This document shows, one piece after another, positions 47,044 through 56,300 of a DNA stretch of 64,000 nt. Made by a program: the position numbers and the translations under genes. The notes below the pieces were generated by a model. That model was not told where the DNA came from. It saw only the letters and a list, made by a program, of their open reading frames with translations, and searched no databases. How positions within the stretch are numbered: position 1 is the first letter of the stretch; each line of letters starts with the position of its first letter. The DNA is from Roseovarius litoreus. Its GTDB lineage: Bacteria > Pseudomonadota > Alphaproteobacteria > Rhodobacterales > Rhodobacteraceae. The stretch covers positions 62,001-126,000 of the forward strand of contig NZ_FRCB01000007.1 of the NCBI RefSeq assembly GCF_900142765.1. Direction: 5' to 3'.

Positions 47044-48225
47044 ATGAGCAAGACCGAGGCGAAGGCTCGGACCGGGGAAGATGTGTCTCCGGTGGCCGAG
47101 GTGAAATCCGCCGTGGCGGGATTCATGACCGAGTTCATGGGCTTTCGGGCCGATATTCTGGAACGTTTCAAACAGCAGGACGACAAGATGACGAAGATGG
47201 AACGAAAATCACTGGCGCAGGCGCGCCCCATTCTGTCCGCCAGCGCCGAGAGCGCCGCGCCGCATGTGAAGGCGTTCGACGCCTATCTGCGCACGGGCGA
47301 TGATGACGGGCTGCGCGGTCTGGAGCTGGACAGCAAGGCGATGTCGAGTGCGGTGGCGGGCGATGGCGGCTATCTGGTGGACCCGCAGACGGCAGAGACG
47401 ATCCGCTCGACGCTGGCCTCGACCGCGTCGATCCGGGCGATCGCCAATGTGGTGCAGGTGGAGGCCACGTCCTTCGATGTGCTGATCGACCACACGGATG
47501 TGGGCCATGGCTGGGCCACCGAGAGCGGCGCCACCGCAGAGACCGGCACGCCCAGCATCGACCGGATCACCATTCCGCTGCACGAGTTGAGCGCCTTGCC
47601 GAAAGCCAGCCAGCGGCTGCTGGATGACAGCGCCTTCGACATCGAGGCCTGGCTGGCGGGGCGCATCGCCGACAAGTTCGCCCGCGCCGAGGCGGCGGCC
47701 TTTGTCGCAGGTGACGGGATCGACAAGCCCAAGGGTTTTCTGACCCATCCCGATGTGGACAATGATGTCTGGGTCTGGGGCAATCTGGGTTATGTGCCCA
47801 CAGGGGCCGAGGGCGCCTTTGCGGGGGCCGAGGCGCTGATTGATCTGGTCTATGCGCTGGGTGCGCAATACCGCGCCAATGCGGTGTTCGTGATGAACTC
47901 GAAAACCGCCGGAACGGTGCGCAAGCTCAAGGATAATGACGGGCGGTTCCTGTGGTCCGACGGGCTGGCCGCCGGAGAGCCTGCACGGCTTCTGGGGTAT
48001 CCGGTTCTGATTGCCGAGGACATGCCGGATGTCGCGGCAGGCGAGACGGCCATCGCCTTTGGCGATTTCGCCGCGGGCTATACCGTGGCCGAGCGCCCGG
48101 ATCTGCGGGTGCTGCGCGATCCGTTCAGCGCCAAGCCGCATGTCCTGTTCTATGCGACCAAGCGCGTGGGCGGGGATGTGAGCGATTTCGCCGCGATCAA
48201 GCTGCTGAAATTCGCCGTCTCGTAA
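47044..48225 (+). CDS. Gene transfer agent major capsid protein (g5, HK97 fold)
   Basis: This is a 393-residue precursor. The N-terminal ~85 residues form a helical scaffold-like delta domain (AVAGFMTEFMGFRADILERF), normally removed by the g4 protease. The HK97 fold follows with GDGGYLVDPQTAETIRSTLAS near residue 108, LHELSALPKASQRLLDDSAF near 180, GDGIDKPKGFL near 222 and FGDFAAGYTVAERPDLRVLRD near 340. It builds the small head. The 162-base gap after it holds GC-rich hairpins but no gene. Confidence 0.95.
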   Translation: MSKTEAKARTGEDVSPVAEVKSAVAGFMTEFMGFRADILERFKQQDDKMTKMERKSLAQARPILSASAESAAPHVKAFDAYLRTGDDDGLRGLELDSKAMSSAVAGDGGYLVDPQTAETIRSTLASTASIRAIANVVQVEATSFDVLIDHTDVGHGWATESGATAETGTPSIDRITIPLHELSALPKASQRLLDDSAFDIEAWLAGRIADKFARAEAAAFVAGDGIDKPKGFLTHPDVDNDVWVWGNLGYVPTGAEGAFAGAEALIDLVYALGAQYRANAVFVMNSKTAGTVRKLKDNDGRFLWSDGLAAGEPARLLGYPVLIAEDMPDVAAGETAIAFGDFAAGYTVAERPDLRVLRDPFSAKPHVLFYATKRVGGDVSDFAAIKLLKFAVS

Positions 48226-48387
48226 GGGATGCGCGGATGGGGGGCGGGCCGGACATGTGCCGGCCTGCCTCCGGGGCGTGCGCCGGAGTCCCCGAATGTG
48301 TTGTCCGGCTGCTCCCCCCTCCGGGCGGGCAATGGGGCGGCGCGCGCCTGAACGACGGGAGGGGGCCGGGATTTGTGGAGAAGGTCC

Positions 48388-48987
48388 ATGATGTTGATTG
48401 AAGAAACCGGGGTGTCTCGGGATGCGTTGCCGCTGGCCGAGTTCAAGGCGCATCTGCGGCTGGGAACCGGATTTGCCGAAGAGGGTCTTCAGGAGCCTGT
48501 GCTGGAAAGCTTCCTGCGCGCGGCCATCGCCGCGATCGAGGCGCGGACCGGCAAGGTTCTGATCCGGCGGGTGTTTCACTGGACGCACTCGGAGTGGCGC
48601 GCGCCCGATGGCCAGCCGATGCCGGTGGCGCCGGTGACGGCGATCACGTCGCTGACCTTGCACAGCCGGGATGGCGATCACGAGGGGATCGGGCCTGCGT
48701 TCTACCGGCTCGAGACCGATGCGCATCGCCCGGTCCTGCGCCCGCAAGGCGCGATGCTGCCGGCGATCCCGCGCGGCGGCACGGCGGAGATCGTCTTTGA
48801 GGCGGGGTTTTCCGAAAACTGGGCCGGGTTGCCGGCGGATCTGGCGCAGGCGGTGCTGCTCTTGGCGGCGCACTACTATGAATATCGCGACGAGACCGCG
48901 CTGGGCGGGGGATGCATGCCTTTCGGGGTGTCGAGCCTGATCGAGCGCTATCGCACCGTGCGGCTGTTTCACGGAAGTGCGGGATGA
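48388..48987 (+). CDS. Gene transfer agent head-tail adaptor (g6)
   Basis: This 199-residue protein resembles phage head-tail connector (gp6-like, YqbG-type) proteins. PLAEFKAHLRLGTG near residue 19, ESFLRAAIAAIEARTGK near 42 and LPADLAQAVLLLAAHYYEYRD near 152 form the helical core. ATG 48388 or 48391 follows GGAGAAGG. It overlaps g7 by four bases. It connects portal and tail. Confidence 0.88.
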   Translation: MMLIEETGVSRDALPLAEFKAHLRLGTGFAEEGLQEPVLESFLRAAIAAIEARTGKVLIRRVFHWTHSEWRAPDGQPMPVAPVTAITSLTLHSRDGDHEGIGPAFYRLETDAHRPVLRPQGAMLPAIPRGGTAEIVFEAGFSENWAGLPADLAQAVLLLAAHYYEYRDETALGGGCMPFGVSSLIERYRTVRLFHGSAG

Positions 48988-49325
48988 TGGGGCGGGTGCA
49001 TCTGAACCGGCAACTGGTGCTGGAGGCGCCCGAGCGCGTGGCGGATGGCGCAGGCGGGTTCACCGAAGCCTGGATGGGCCTTGGCACGCTCTGGGCCGAG
49101 CTGGTGGCGCGCACCGGGCGAGAACGCAGCGGCGAAGGGGTGCCGGTTTCGGCCACGGGCTACCGGATCAGGGTGCGGGCGGCGCCCGAGGGTGCCGCGA
49201 TGCGGCCCCGGCCCGGTCAGAGGTTTCGAGAGGGCACACGGGTGTTCCGCATCGAGGCGGTGGCCGAGCGCGATGCGGGCGCGAAATACCTGGTCTGCTT
49301 TGCCGAGGAAGAGGTGGCGCTATGA
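48984..49325 (+). CDS. Gene transfer agent head closure / stopper protein (g7)
   Basis: This 113-residue protein belongs to the phage head-tail joining (gp16/SPP1-like) group: HLNRQLVLEAPERVADGAGG near residue 6, then GLGTLWAELVARTGRE, IRVRAAPEGAAMRPRPGQRF and RIEAVAERDAGAKYLVCFAE. It seals the head after DNA filling. The four-base overlaps with both g6 and g8 show tight coupling. Confidence 0.88.
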   Translation: MMGRVHLNRQLVLEAPERVADGAGGFTEAWMGLGTLWAELVARTGRERSGEGVPVSATGYRIRVRAAPEGAAMRPRPGQRFREGTRVFRIEAVAERDAGAKYLVCFAEEEVAL

Positions 49326-49735
49326 GCTATGCGGTGGCGGCGGCCTTGCAGGAGGCGGTTTATCAAAAGCTGGCGGGCGATGCGGCGCTGGCGGCGCTGG
49401 TCGGGGGCGCGATTTATGACACGCTGCCCGCGGGCGGCCTGCCGGAAACCTATGTGACGCTTGGACCCGAAGAGGTGCGCGCGCGCAGCGATGCGAGCGG
49501 CGGCGGTGCATGGCATCGGCTGACGGTGTCGGTGGTCACCTCGGCGGCGGGATTTCACGCGGCCAAGCAGGTGGCGGCGGCGGTGGGCGATGCGCTGGCG
49601 CAGGGCGGTCTGAGCCTGAGCCGGGGGCGTCTGGCGGGGCTGCATTTTTACCGCGCACGGGCACAGAGGGAAGGGACGGGCGCGCAGAGGCGGATCGACC
49701 TGACCTTTCGGGCGCGGGTGGAAGACACGGTTTAA
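49322..49735 (+). CDS. Gene transfer agent tail terminator (g8, DUF3168)
   Basis: This 137-residue protein has the DUF3168 pattern: ALQEAVYQKLAGDAALAALV near residue 8, YVTLGPEEVRARSDASGGG near 44, HRLTVSVVTSAAGFHAAKQV near 65 and a closing RIDLTFRARVED. Tail terminators cap the tube and join it to the stopper. It lies between g7 and the tail tube gene. Confidence 0.9.
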   Translation: MSYAVAAALQEAVYQKLAGDAALAALVGGAIYDTLPAGGLPETYVTLGPEEVRARSDASGGGAWHRLTVSVVTSAAGFHAAKQVAAAVGDALAQGGLSLSRGRLAGLHFYRARAQREGTGAQRRIDLTFRARVEDTV

Positions 49736-49761
49736 CCCCTTGATTTCATGGAGAGAGTGAA

Positions 49762-50175
49762 ATGGCGGTACAGAATGGCAAGGACCTGTTGGTGAAGATC
49801 GACCTGACGGGGGATGGCAATTTCCAGACGGTGGCGGGGCTGCGCGCGACGCGGGTGAGTTTCAACGCCGAGAGCGTGGATGTCACCAGCCTTGAGTCGG
49901 GTGGCGGCTGGCGCGAGTTGCTGGGCGGTGCGGGTGTGAAATCGGCGGCGATCAGCGGCTCGGGGATTTTCCGTGATGCGGCCAGCGACGCGCGCGCACG
50001 GCAGATCTTCTTTGACGGGGAGGTGCCGGATTTCCAGGTGGTGATCCCGGATTTCGGCACGGTCGAGGGGCCGTTTCAGGTGACGGCGATCGAATATGCC
50101 GGGACGCATGACGGCGAGGCGACCTATGAGATGGCGCTGGCCTCGGCGGGGCAGCTGACCTTCACGGCGGCGTAG
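49762..50175 (+). CDS. Gene transfer agent major tail protein (g9)
   Basis: This 137-residue tail tube subunit of the TP901-1/lambda V type reads AVQNGKDLLVKIDLTGDGNF at the start, then ATRVSFNAESVDVTSLESGG and FEGxVPDF-like (FFDGEVPDFQVVIPDFGTVEG) near residue 88. It ends with YEMALASAGQLTFTAA. GGAGAGAGTGAA gives a good ribosome site, in line with need for many copies. Confidence 0.92.
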   Translation: MAVQNGKDLLVKIDLTGDGNFQTVAGLRATRVSFNAESVDVTSLESGGGWRELLGGAGVKSAAISGSGIFRDAASDARARQIFFDGEVPDFQVVIPDFGTVEGPFQVTAIEYAGTHDGEATYEMALASAGQLTFTAA

Positions 50176-50180
50176 GCGCG

Positions 50181-50504
50181 ATGGCGAACCCCTGGGCGGG
50201 CGAGGTGGCGCTGATGATCGACGGGCGGCGGCATGTGCTCAAGCTGACGCTGGGGGCGCTGGCGGAGCTGGAGGCGGAGCTGGAGAGCGGCTCGCTTGTC
50301 GATCTGGTGGCGCGCTTCGAGGGGGGGGCGCTGTCGAGCCGCGATGTGCTGCGGCTGATCGTGGCGGGGCTGCGCGGCGGGGGCTGGCGCGGCGATGCGG
50401 GTGATCTGCTGAGTGCCGAGATCGAGGGCGGGCCTTTGGGGGCGGCGAAGGCGGCGGCGGACTTGCTGGCGCGGGCCTTCATGGCGCCGGAGGTCGGCCC
50501 TTGA
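50181..50504 (+). CDS. Gene transfer agent tail assembly chaperone-type protein (g10)
   Basis: This 107-residue protein matches the GTA_TAC family: NPWAGEVALMIDGRRHVLKL at the start, GALAELEAELESGSLVDLVA near residue 29 and SSRDVLRLIVAGLRGGGW near 53. Such proteins help the tape measure before tail tube assembly. It overlaps g10.1 by four bases (TTGA). Confidence 0.9.
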   Translation: MANPWAGEVALMIDGRRHVLKLTLGALAELEAELESGSLVDLVARFEGGALSSRDVLRLIVAGLRGGGWRGDAGDLLSAEIEGGPLGAAKAAADLLARAFMAPEVGP

Positions 50505-50746
50505 GCGGGGCGCGGGTGAACTGGCCTGCGCTGATGCGCGCGGGGCTGCGGGGGCTGGGCCTGCGCCCGGCGGAATTCTGGGCGCTGACGCCTGCCGAGC
50601 TGGAGCTGATGCTGGGCCGGGGGGGCGTCGTGGCGCCGCTGGCGCGGGCGCGGCTCGAGGCATTGCTGGAGGCTTATCCCGACGGGGCGGGCCGTGACGG
50701 GGCGGATAGAGAGCGAAAGGAGACGGGACATGGAAGGCATGGATGA
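50501..50746 (+). CDS. Gene transfer agent tail assembly chaperone (g10.1)
   Basis: This is an 81-residue protein of the rcc01693/phage tail assembly chaperone type: NWPALMRAGLRGLGLRPAEF near residue 7, then WALTPAELELMLGRGG and ARLEALLEAYPD. The start is TTG 50501 on the g10 stop, or GTG 50516. Its last 17 bases overlap the tape-measure gene in another frame. Confidence 0.82.
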   Translation: MSGARVNWPALMRAGLRGLGLRPAEFWALTPAELELMLGRGGVVAPLARARLEALLEAYPDGAGRDGADRERKETGHGRHG

Positions 50747-51398
50747 TCTGGATGCCCAGGTCGAGGCGCTGGATGACAGCCTTGGGCAGGCGACCGGGAT
50801 GGCGGCGGCGTTCAACGCCGAGCTTGCCCGGGTGAGGGCGGGATTTGCCGGAGCCGGGCAGGATGCCGCGACGCTGGAGCGTGGCATGAGCCGGGGGCTG
50901 AGCCGGGCCATAAAGGGCGCCGTGGTCGAGGGCGACAGCCTGGCGCAATCGCTCGACAAGATGGCGAACACGATGATCACCACGGCGTTCAGCGCGGCGG
51001 TGAAGCCGGTGAGCGATCACGTGAGCGGCCTGCTGGCCGAGGGCGTGAGCGGGCTTTTGGGAGGGCTGTTGCCCTTCGCCAAGGGCGGCAGTTTCGCGCA
51101 AGGCCGGGTGCAGCCCTTTGCCAGCGGCGGCATCGTGAGCGGGCCGGTGGCCTTTCCGATGCGCGGCGGTACCGGGCTGATGGGCGAGGCCGGCCCCGAG
51201 GCGATCATGCCGCTGGCGCGCGGGCCTGACGGCAAGCTGGGAGTGCAGGCGCGCGGCGGCAGCGGTGCCGGGGGCGGGCGCGCGGTGCATGTGGTGATGA
51301 ACATCTCGACGCCCGATGCGGAGGGCTTTCGCCGCTCGCAGGGGCAGATCGCCGCCGAACTGGGCCGGGTGATCGGCCGCGGCGGGCGCAATCGGTAA
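50730..51398 (+). CDS. Gene transfer agent tape measure protein (g11)
   Basis: This 222-residue protein has a helical N-terminal half (LDAQVEALDDSLGQATGMAA, FAGAGQDAATLERGMSRGLS) and a glycine-rich second half (LLPFAKGGSFAQGRVQPFAS, FPMRGGTGLMGEAGPEAIMP) common at the C-terminal ends of tape measure proteins. At this length the tail would be short, in line with gene transfer agents. GAAAGGAGACGGGAC precedes ATG 50730. Confidence 0.9.
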   Translation: MEGMDDLDAQVEALDDSLGQATGMAAAFNAELARVRAGFAGAGQDAATLERGMSRGLSRAIKGAVVEGDSLAQSLDKMANTMITTAFSAAVKPVSDHVSGLLAEGVSGLLGGLLPFAKGGSFAQGRVQPFASGGIVSGPVAFPMRGGTGLMGEAGPEAIMPLARGPDGKLGVQARGGSGAGGGRAVHVVMNISTPDAEGFRRSQGQIAAELGRVIGRGGRNR

Positions 51399-51416
51399 TC
51401 ATGGGGGACGAGGATC

Positions 51417-52049
51417 ATGGGATTTCACGAGATACGCTTTCCCGCCAGCCTGAGCTTCGGGTCGGTCGGCGGGCCGGAGCGGCTGACGGATGTGGTCACG
51501 CTGGCCAATGGGTTCGAGGAGCGCAATACGCCCTGGCGCCATTCGCGCCGCCGCTATGATGCGGGCGTGGCGATGCGCGGGCTGGAGGATCTGGAGCGGC
51601 TGATCGCCTTTTTCGAGGCGCGGCAGGGGCGCATCCACGGGTTTCGCTGGAAGGATTGGAGCGATTACAAGTCCGGCGCCGCGAAGGCCGAGCCCGATTT
51701 CGGGGATCAGGTGATCGGCTATGGTGACGATGTGACGGCGCAGATCGCGCTGAGCAAGACCTATCGCTCGGGCGAGCAGAGCTACCTTCGGCCCATCACC
51801 AAGCCCGTCAAGGGCAGTGTCCGGATCGGGCTGGATGGCGATGTGCAGCAGGAGGGTATCCATTTCGAAGTGGACAGCACCACGGGGCTGGTCACCTTCG
51901 AGCATCCGCCCAATGCCGGGGTGGAGATCACCGCGGGCTACGAGTTCGATGTGCCGGTGCGCTTCGATACGGACAGTATCCAGATCAGCATGGCGAGTTT
52001 CCAGGCCGGTGAAGTGCCGAGCGTGCCGGTGGTGGAGCTGCGGCTGTGA
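51417..52049 (+). CDS. Gene transfer agent distal tail protein (g12, DUF2460)
   Basis: This 210-residue protein has the DUF2460 features: FHEIRFPASLSFGSVGGPER at the start, RRRYDAGVAMRGLEDLERLI near residue 42, FFEARQGRIHGFRWKDWSDY near 64 and EITAGYEFDVPVRFDTDSI near 164. It forms the ring between tube and hub. ATG 51417 is used; an ATG at 51401 is out of frame. It overlaps g13 by four bases. Confidence 0.92.
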   Translation: MGFHEIRFPASLSFGSVGGPERLTDVVTLANGFEERNTPWRHSRRRYDAGVAMRGLEDLERLIAFFEARQGRIHGFRWKDWSDYKSGAAKAEPDFGDQVIGYGDDVTAQIALSKTYRSGEQSYLRPITKPVKGSVRIGLDGDVQQEGIHFEVDSTTGLVTFEHPPNAGVEITAGYEFDVPVRFDTDSIQISMASFQAGEVPSVPVVELRL

Positions 52050-52933
52050 GCGGGCTGGATGCAGGGCTGAAGGCCCATCTGGAGACCGGCGTGACCACCA
52101 CCTGCAGGGCCTGGGCGCTGAGCCGGCGCGACGGTGTGGTGATGGGCTTCACCGATCATGACGCGCCGCTGAGTTTCGAGGGGATCACCTTTCGCGCCGA
52201 TACCGGGATGAGCGCGCTGGCGCTGCAGCAAAGCACGGGGCTGTCGGTGGACAATACCGAGGCGCTTGGCGCGCTGAGCGATGCGGCGATCCGCGAAGAG
52301 GATATCGAGGCGGGCCGCTATGACGGGGCCGAGGTGCGCGCCTGGCTGGTCAACTGGGCCGATGTCGAGCAGCGCCATCTGCAGTTTCGCGGCACGATCG
52401 GAGAGCTGCGCCGCGCGGGCGGCGCGTTTCAGGCCGAGCTGCGCGGATTGACCGATTTGCTGAATGTGCCGATGGGGCGGGTCTATCAGGCGCCGTGCAG
52501 CGCGGTGCTGGGGGATGCGGCCTGCGGGCTTGATCTGACGGCGGGCTGGAGCGTGGAGACGGTGCTGGCCGAGGGGGACGACCGCCGGGTGCTGCGCTGC
52601 GAGGGGCTTGAGGGGCAGGCGCCGGGCTGGTTCCGTCATGGTGTTGTGAAGATGATGGGCGGGCAGGCCCAGGGGCTGAGTGGGCTGATCAAGGAAGACC
52701 GGCTTGAGAGCGGTCTAAGGGTGATCGAGCTGTGGCATCCGCTGCGCGCGGCGGTCGCGGCGGGAGACGCGCTGCGACTGACGGCGGGCTGTGACAAGCG
52801 GTCGGACACCTGCCGGGTGAAGTTCGCGAACCTGCTGAATTTCCAAGGCTTTCCGGATATTCCGGGCGATGACTGGTCGATCAGCGATCCGATGCGGGCG
52901 GGGAGCCGGAACGGCGGGAGCAGGCGCGCATGA
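52046..52933 (+). CDS. Gene transfer agent baseplate hub protein (g13, DUF2163)
   Basis: This 295-residue protein has GLDAGLKAHLETGVTTTCRA at the start, MGFTDHDAPLSFEGITFRAD near residue 34, QAPCSAVLGDAACGLDL near 152 and AGCDKRSDTCRVKFANLLNF near 250, ending NFxGFPDIPGDDW. The four late cysteines fit the iron-sulfur site reported for the R. capsulatus particle hub. The start is GTG 52046 on the g12 stop; the end overlaps g14 by four bases. Confidence 0.92.
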   Translation: MSGLDAGLKAHLETGVTTTCRAWALSRRDGVVMGFTDHDAPLSFEGITFRADTGMSALALQQSTGLSVDNTEALGALSDAAIREEDIEAGRYDGAEVRAWLVNWADVEQRHLQFRGTIGELRRAGGAFQAELRGLTDLLNVPMGRVYQAPCSAVLGDAACGLDLTAGWSVETVLAEGDDRRVLRCEGLEGQAPGWFRHGVVKMMGGQAQGLSGLIKEDRLESGLRVIELWHPLRAAVAAGDALRLTAGCDKRSDTCRVKFANLLNFQGFPDIPGDDWSISDPMRAGSRNGGSRRA

Positions 52934-53373
52934 GCGGCGCGCGCGAGGATGTCGTGGCAGCCGCACGCGGCTGGATCGGAACGCCCTACCGGCATCAGGC
53001 AAGCTGCCGGGGCGCGGGGGCCGATTGCCTTGGGCTGATCCGGGGTGTGTGGCGCGAGGTGCTGGGGCCGGAGCCTGAACGCCCGCCGGCCTATAGCATG
53101 GACTGGTCCGAGCCTGCGCGCGACGAGGCGCTGTGGCACGCGGCGCTGAGGCATTTGCGACAAAAGCCGCTGACGGATGCGGCGGCGGGCGATGTGCTGC
53201 TGTTTCGGATGCGCGACGATGCGGTGGCCAAGCATCTGGGGATCGTCGGGCAGACCGGCGAGAGAGCCAGTTTCATACATGCGTATTCGGGTCACGCGGT
53301 GCTGGAAAGCCCGCTGACGCCGCCGTGGGAGCGGCGGATCGTGGCCCGTTTCGCCTTTCCTCTGGAGGTCTAG
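52930..53373 (+). CDS. Gene transfer agent NlpC/P60 peptidase (g14)
   Basis: This 147-residue cell-wall peptidase has AARGWIGTPYRHQASCRGAG then ADCLGLIRGVW, where the active Cys lies near residue 36. The His is in VAKHLGIVGQTGERASFIHA near 99. It probably helps the tail cross the peptidoglycan of the recipient. The order g13–g14–g15 is as in R. capsulatus. Confidence 0.93.
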   Translation: MSGAREDVVAAARGWIGTPYRHQASCRGAGADCLGLIRGVWREVLGPEPERPPAYSMDWSEPARDEALWHAALRHLRQKPLTDAAAGDVLLFRMRDDAVAKHLGIVGQTGERASFIHAYSGHAVLESPLTPPWERRIVARFAFPLEV

Positions 53374-53376
53374 GAC

Positions 53377-56300
53377 ATGGCGACGATACTTCTTTCCGCG
53401 GCGGGCGCTGCGATCGGCGGCTCGGTTGGGGGCTCGGTTCTGGGGCTGTCGATGGCGGCGGTGGGCCGGTTCGCGGGGGCGGTCATCGGGCGCTCCATCG
53501 ACCAGCGGCTGATGGGGCAGGGATCCGAGACGGTGGAGACCGGCCGGGTCAAGCGGCTGCGGCTGACGGGGGCGGGCGAGGGCGATGCCATCGCGCAGGT
53601 CTATGGCCGGATGCGGGTGTCGGGTCAGGTGATCTGGGCCACGGAATTTCTTGAGACGGTGTCCTATCACCTTGCCGGAGGCGGGGGCGGTGGCGGCGGC
53701 AAGGGGTCAAGGCGCAGCGCGCCGCAGTCGTTCCAGCGCGTGCACAGCTATTCGGTGAGCCTTGCGATTGCGCTGTGCGAGGGCGAGATCAGCCATGTGG
53801 GCCGGGTCTGGGCGGATGGGCAGGAAATCGGGCGCGACAGTCTGAACATGCGGGTCTACCGGGGCACGAAAGACCAGCGGCCCGATCCCAAGATCGAGGC
53901 GGTCGAGGGCGCAGGGCGGGTGCCGGCCTATCGCGGCACGGCCTATGTGTTGATCGAGGGGCTGGCGCTGGAGCGGTTCGGCAACCGGGTGCCGCAATTC
54001 AGCTTCGAGCTGTGCCGTCCCGCGCAGCCGGGCAGCCCCGGTCACGAGCTTGATCCGCCGTATGCGATGCGCGGTGTGGCGATCCTGCCGGGCAGCGGGG
54101 AATATACGCTGGCGATGCAGCCGGTGGAGATGAATTACGGGCCGGGATCGGGGCGGCTCATCAATGTCAACTCGCCCTCGGGCAAGGCGGATTTCGCCAC
54201 CTCGCTGGATGAGTTGCAGGGCGAGTTGCCCGCCTGCCGCACGGCGTCGCTGATCGTGAGCTGGTTCGGGGACGATCTGCGCTGCGGGGTCTGCAGGATC
54301 AGGCCCAAGGTGGAGCAGGTGCAGTTCGACGCGCGAGGGATGCGGTGGATGGCGGGCGGGGCGACGCGCGCCACGGCGCAGCGGGTGGCGCTGGATGGTG
54401 CGGGGCGGCCTGTTTACGGCGGCACGCCTGCGGATGCGGCGGTGATCCAGGCGATCCAGGGGATGAAGGCGCGGGGCCTTGACGTGATGTATTACCCGTT
54501 CATCCTGATGGATCAGATGCCGGGCAATGGCCGACCCGATCCCTATAGCGATGCGCCCGATCAGCCGGTTCTGCCGTGGCGGGGAAGGATCACGAGTTCG
54601 GAGGCGCCGGGACGGCCCGGCAGCCCGGATGGGACTGCCGCAGCCGTGGCTGAGGTCGCGGCGTTTTTCGGCACGGCAAGTGCGGCGGATTTCCTGCGCG
54701 CGCCTGAGGTGCAGGAGGCACCGCGGGTGCCGCGCCTGACCACCGAGAGCCTCGATTTCGGGCCGGAAACGCTGATATACGGGCCGGTCGAGGAGCCGCC
54801 TTCGAGCCCGGTGCATTACAGCGGGCCGGATGAGTGGGGGTATCGGCGGTTCATCCTGCATCAGGCGGCGCTGTGCCGGGCGGCGGGGGGTGTGGAAAGC
54901 TTCTGCATCGGGTCGGAAATGCGCGGGCTGACGCAGATCCGGGGCGGCGGCAACAGCTTTCCGGTAGTGGCGCAGATGATCGCGCTGGCCGCAGAGGTGC
55001 GCATCTTGCTCGGCCCGCATGTCAAGATCAGCTATGCCGCCGACTGGTCGGAATATTTCGGCTATCAGCCGGGCAATGGCGACCGGTTCTTTCATCTCGA
55101 TCCGCTCTGGTCCGATCCCAACATCGATTTCATCGGCATCGACAATTACATGCCGCTGAGCGACTGGCGCGAGGGGCATGACCATCTGGATGCCGGCGCG
55201 TGGGACACGATCTATGATCTGGACTATCTCAAGGCCAATGTCGCTGGCGGCGAGGGGTATGATTGGTATTATGCCTCGGATGCGGCGCGCGCGGCGCAGA
55301 TCCGCACCCCGATCACCGATGAGGACCATGGCGAGCCGTGGGTCTGGCGCTACAAGGATATCCGCAACTGGTGGGAGAACACCCATCACGAGCGGGTGGA
55401 CGGCGTGCGATCGGGGCTTCCCACGGGATGGGTGCCGCGCTCCAAGCCGATCCGCTTCACGGAATATGGCTGTGCGGCGCTGGACCGCGCGACCAACCAG
55501 CCCAATAAGTTTCTCGATCAGAAATCCTCGGAATCGCGGTTGCCTTATCATTCCGACGGACGACGCGACGATCTGATCCAGATGCAATATCTGCGGGCGA
55601 TGGCCGGATACTGGACCGATCCGGCCAACAATCCCGTATCGCCTGTCTATGAGGGGGCGATGGTGGATTGGGATCACGCCTGTGCCTGGGCCTGGGATGC
55701 GCGGCCGTTTCCGTTCTTTCCCAACAATGGCGCCCTGTGGAGCGATGGCGCCAATTACGCCCGGGGTCATTGGCTGAACGGGCGGATGTCGGCGCGGCGG
55801 CTGGCCTCGGTGGTCGACGAGGTGACGGCGCGCGCCGGTCTGAGGCATGGCGACACCGAGGGGCTGCACGGGTATGTGCGCGGCTATCTGGTGGACGAGG
55901 TGGGCGAGGGGCGCAGCACCCTGCAACCGCTGATGCTGCGCTATGGGTTCGATGCGATCGAGCGCGATGGGCGGCTTTTGTTCCGGCTGCGCGACGGGCG
56001 GGCCGATCATCGGCTGGAGCCGGAGCGTCTGGTACGTGATCCCGAGATGGACGGGGTGCTGGAGCAGACCCGCGCCAGCGAGGTCGAATTGGCCGGTCGG
56101 GTGCGGCTGCGCTTTGTCGAAGCCGATGCGGATTACGACGTGATCGCCGAGGAGGCGATCTTGCCGGACGAGGCAAGCCGGGGGGTCTCGAGCTCGGAGA
56201 TGGCGCTGTCGATGACGCGCGGGGAGGGGCGCCAGACGGTGGAACGCTGGCTGTCGGATGCGCGCATGGCCACCGATACGCTGCGCCTTGCGCTGCCGCC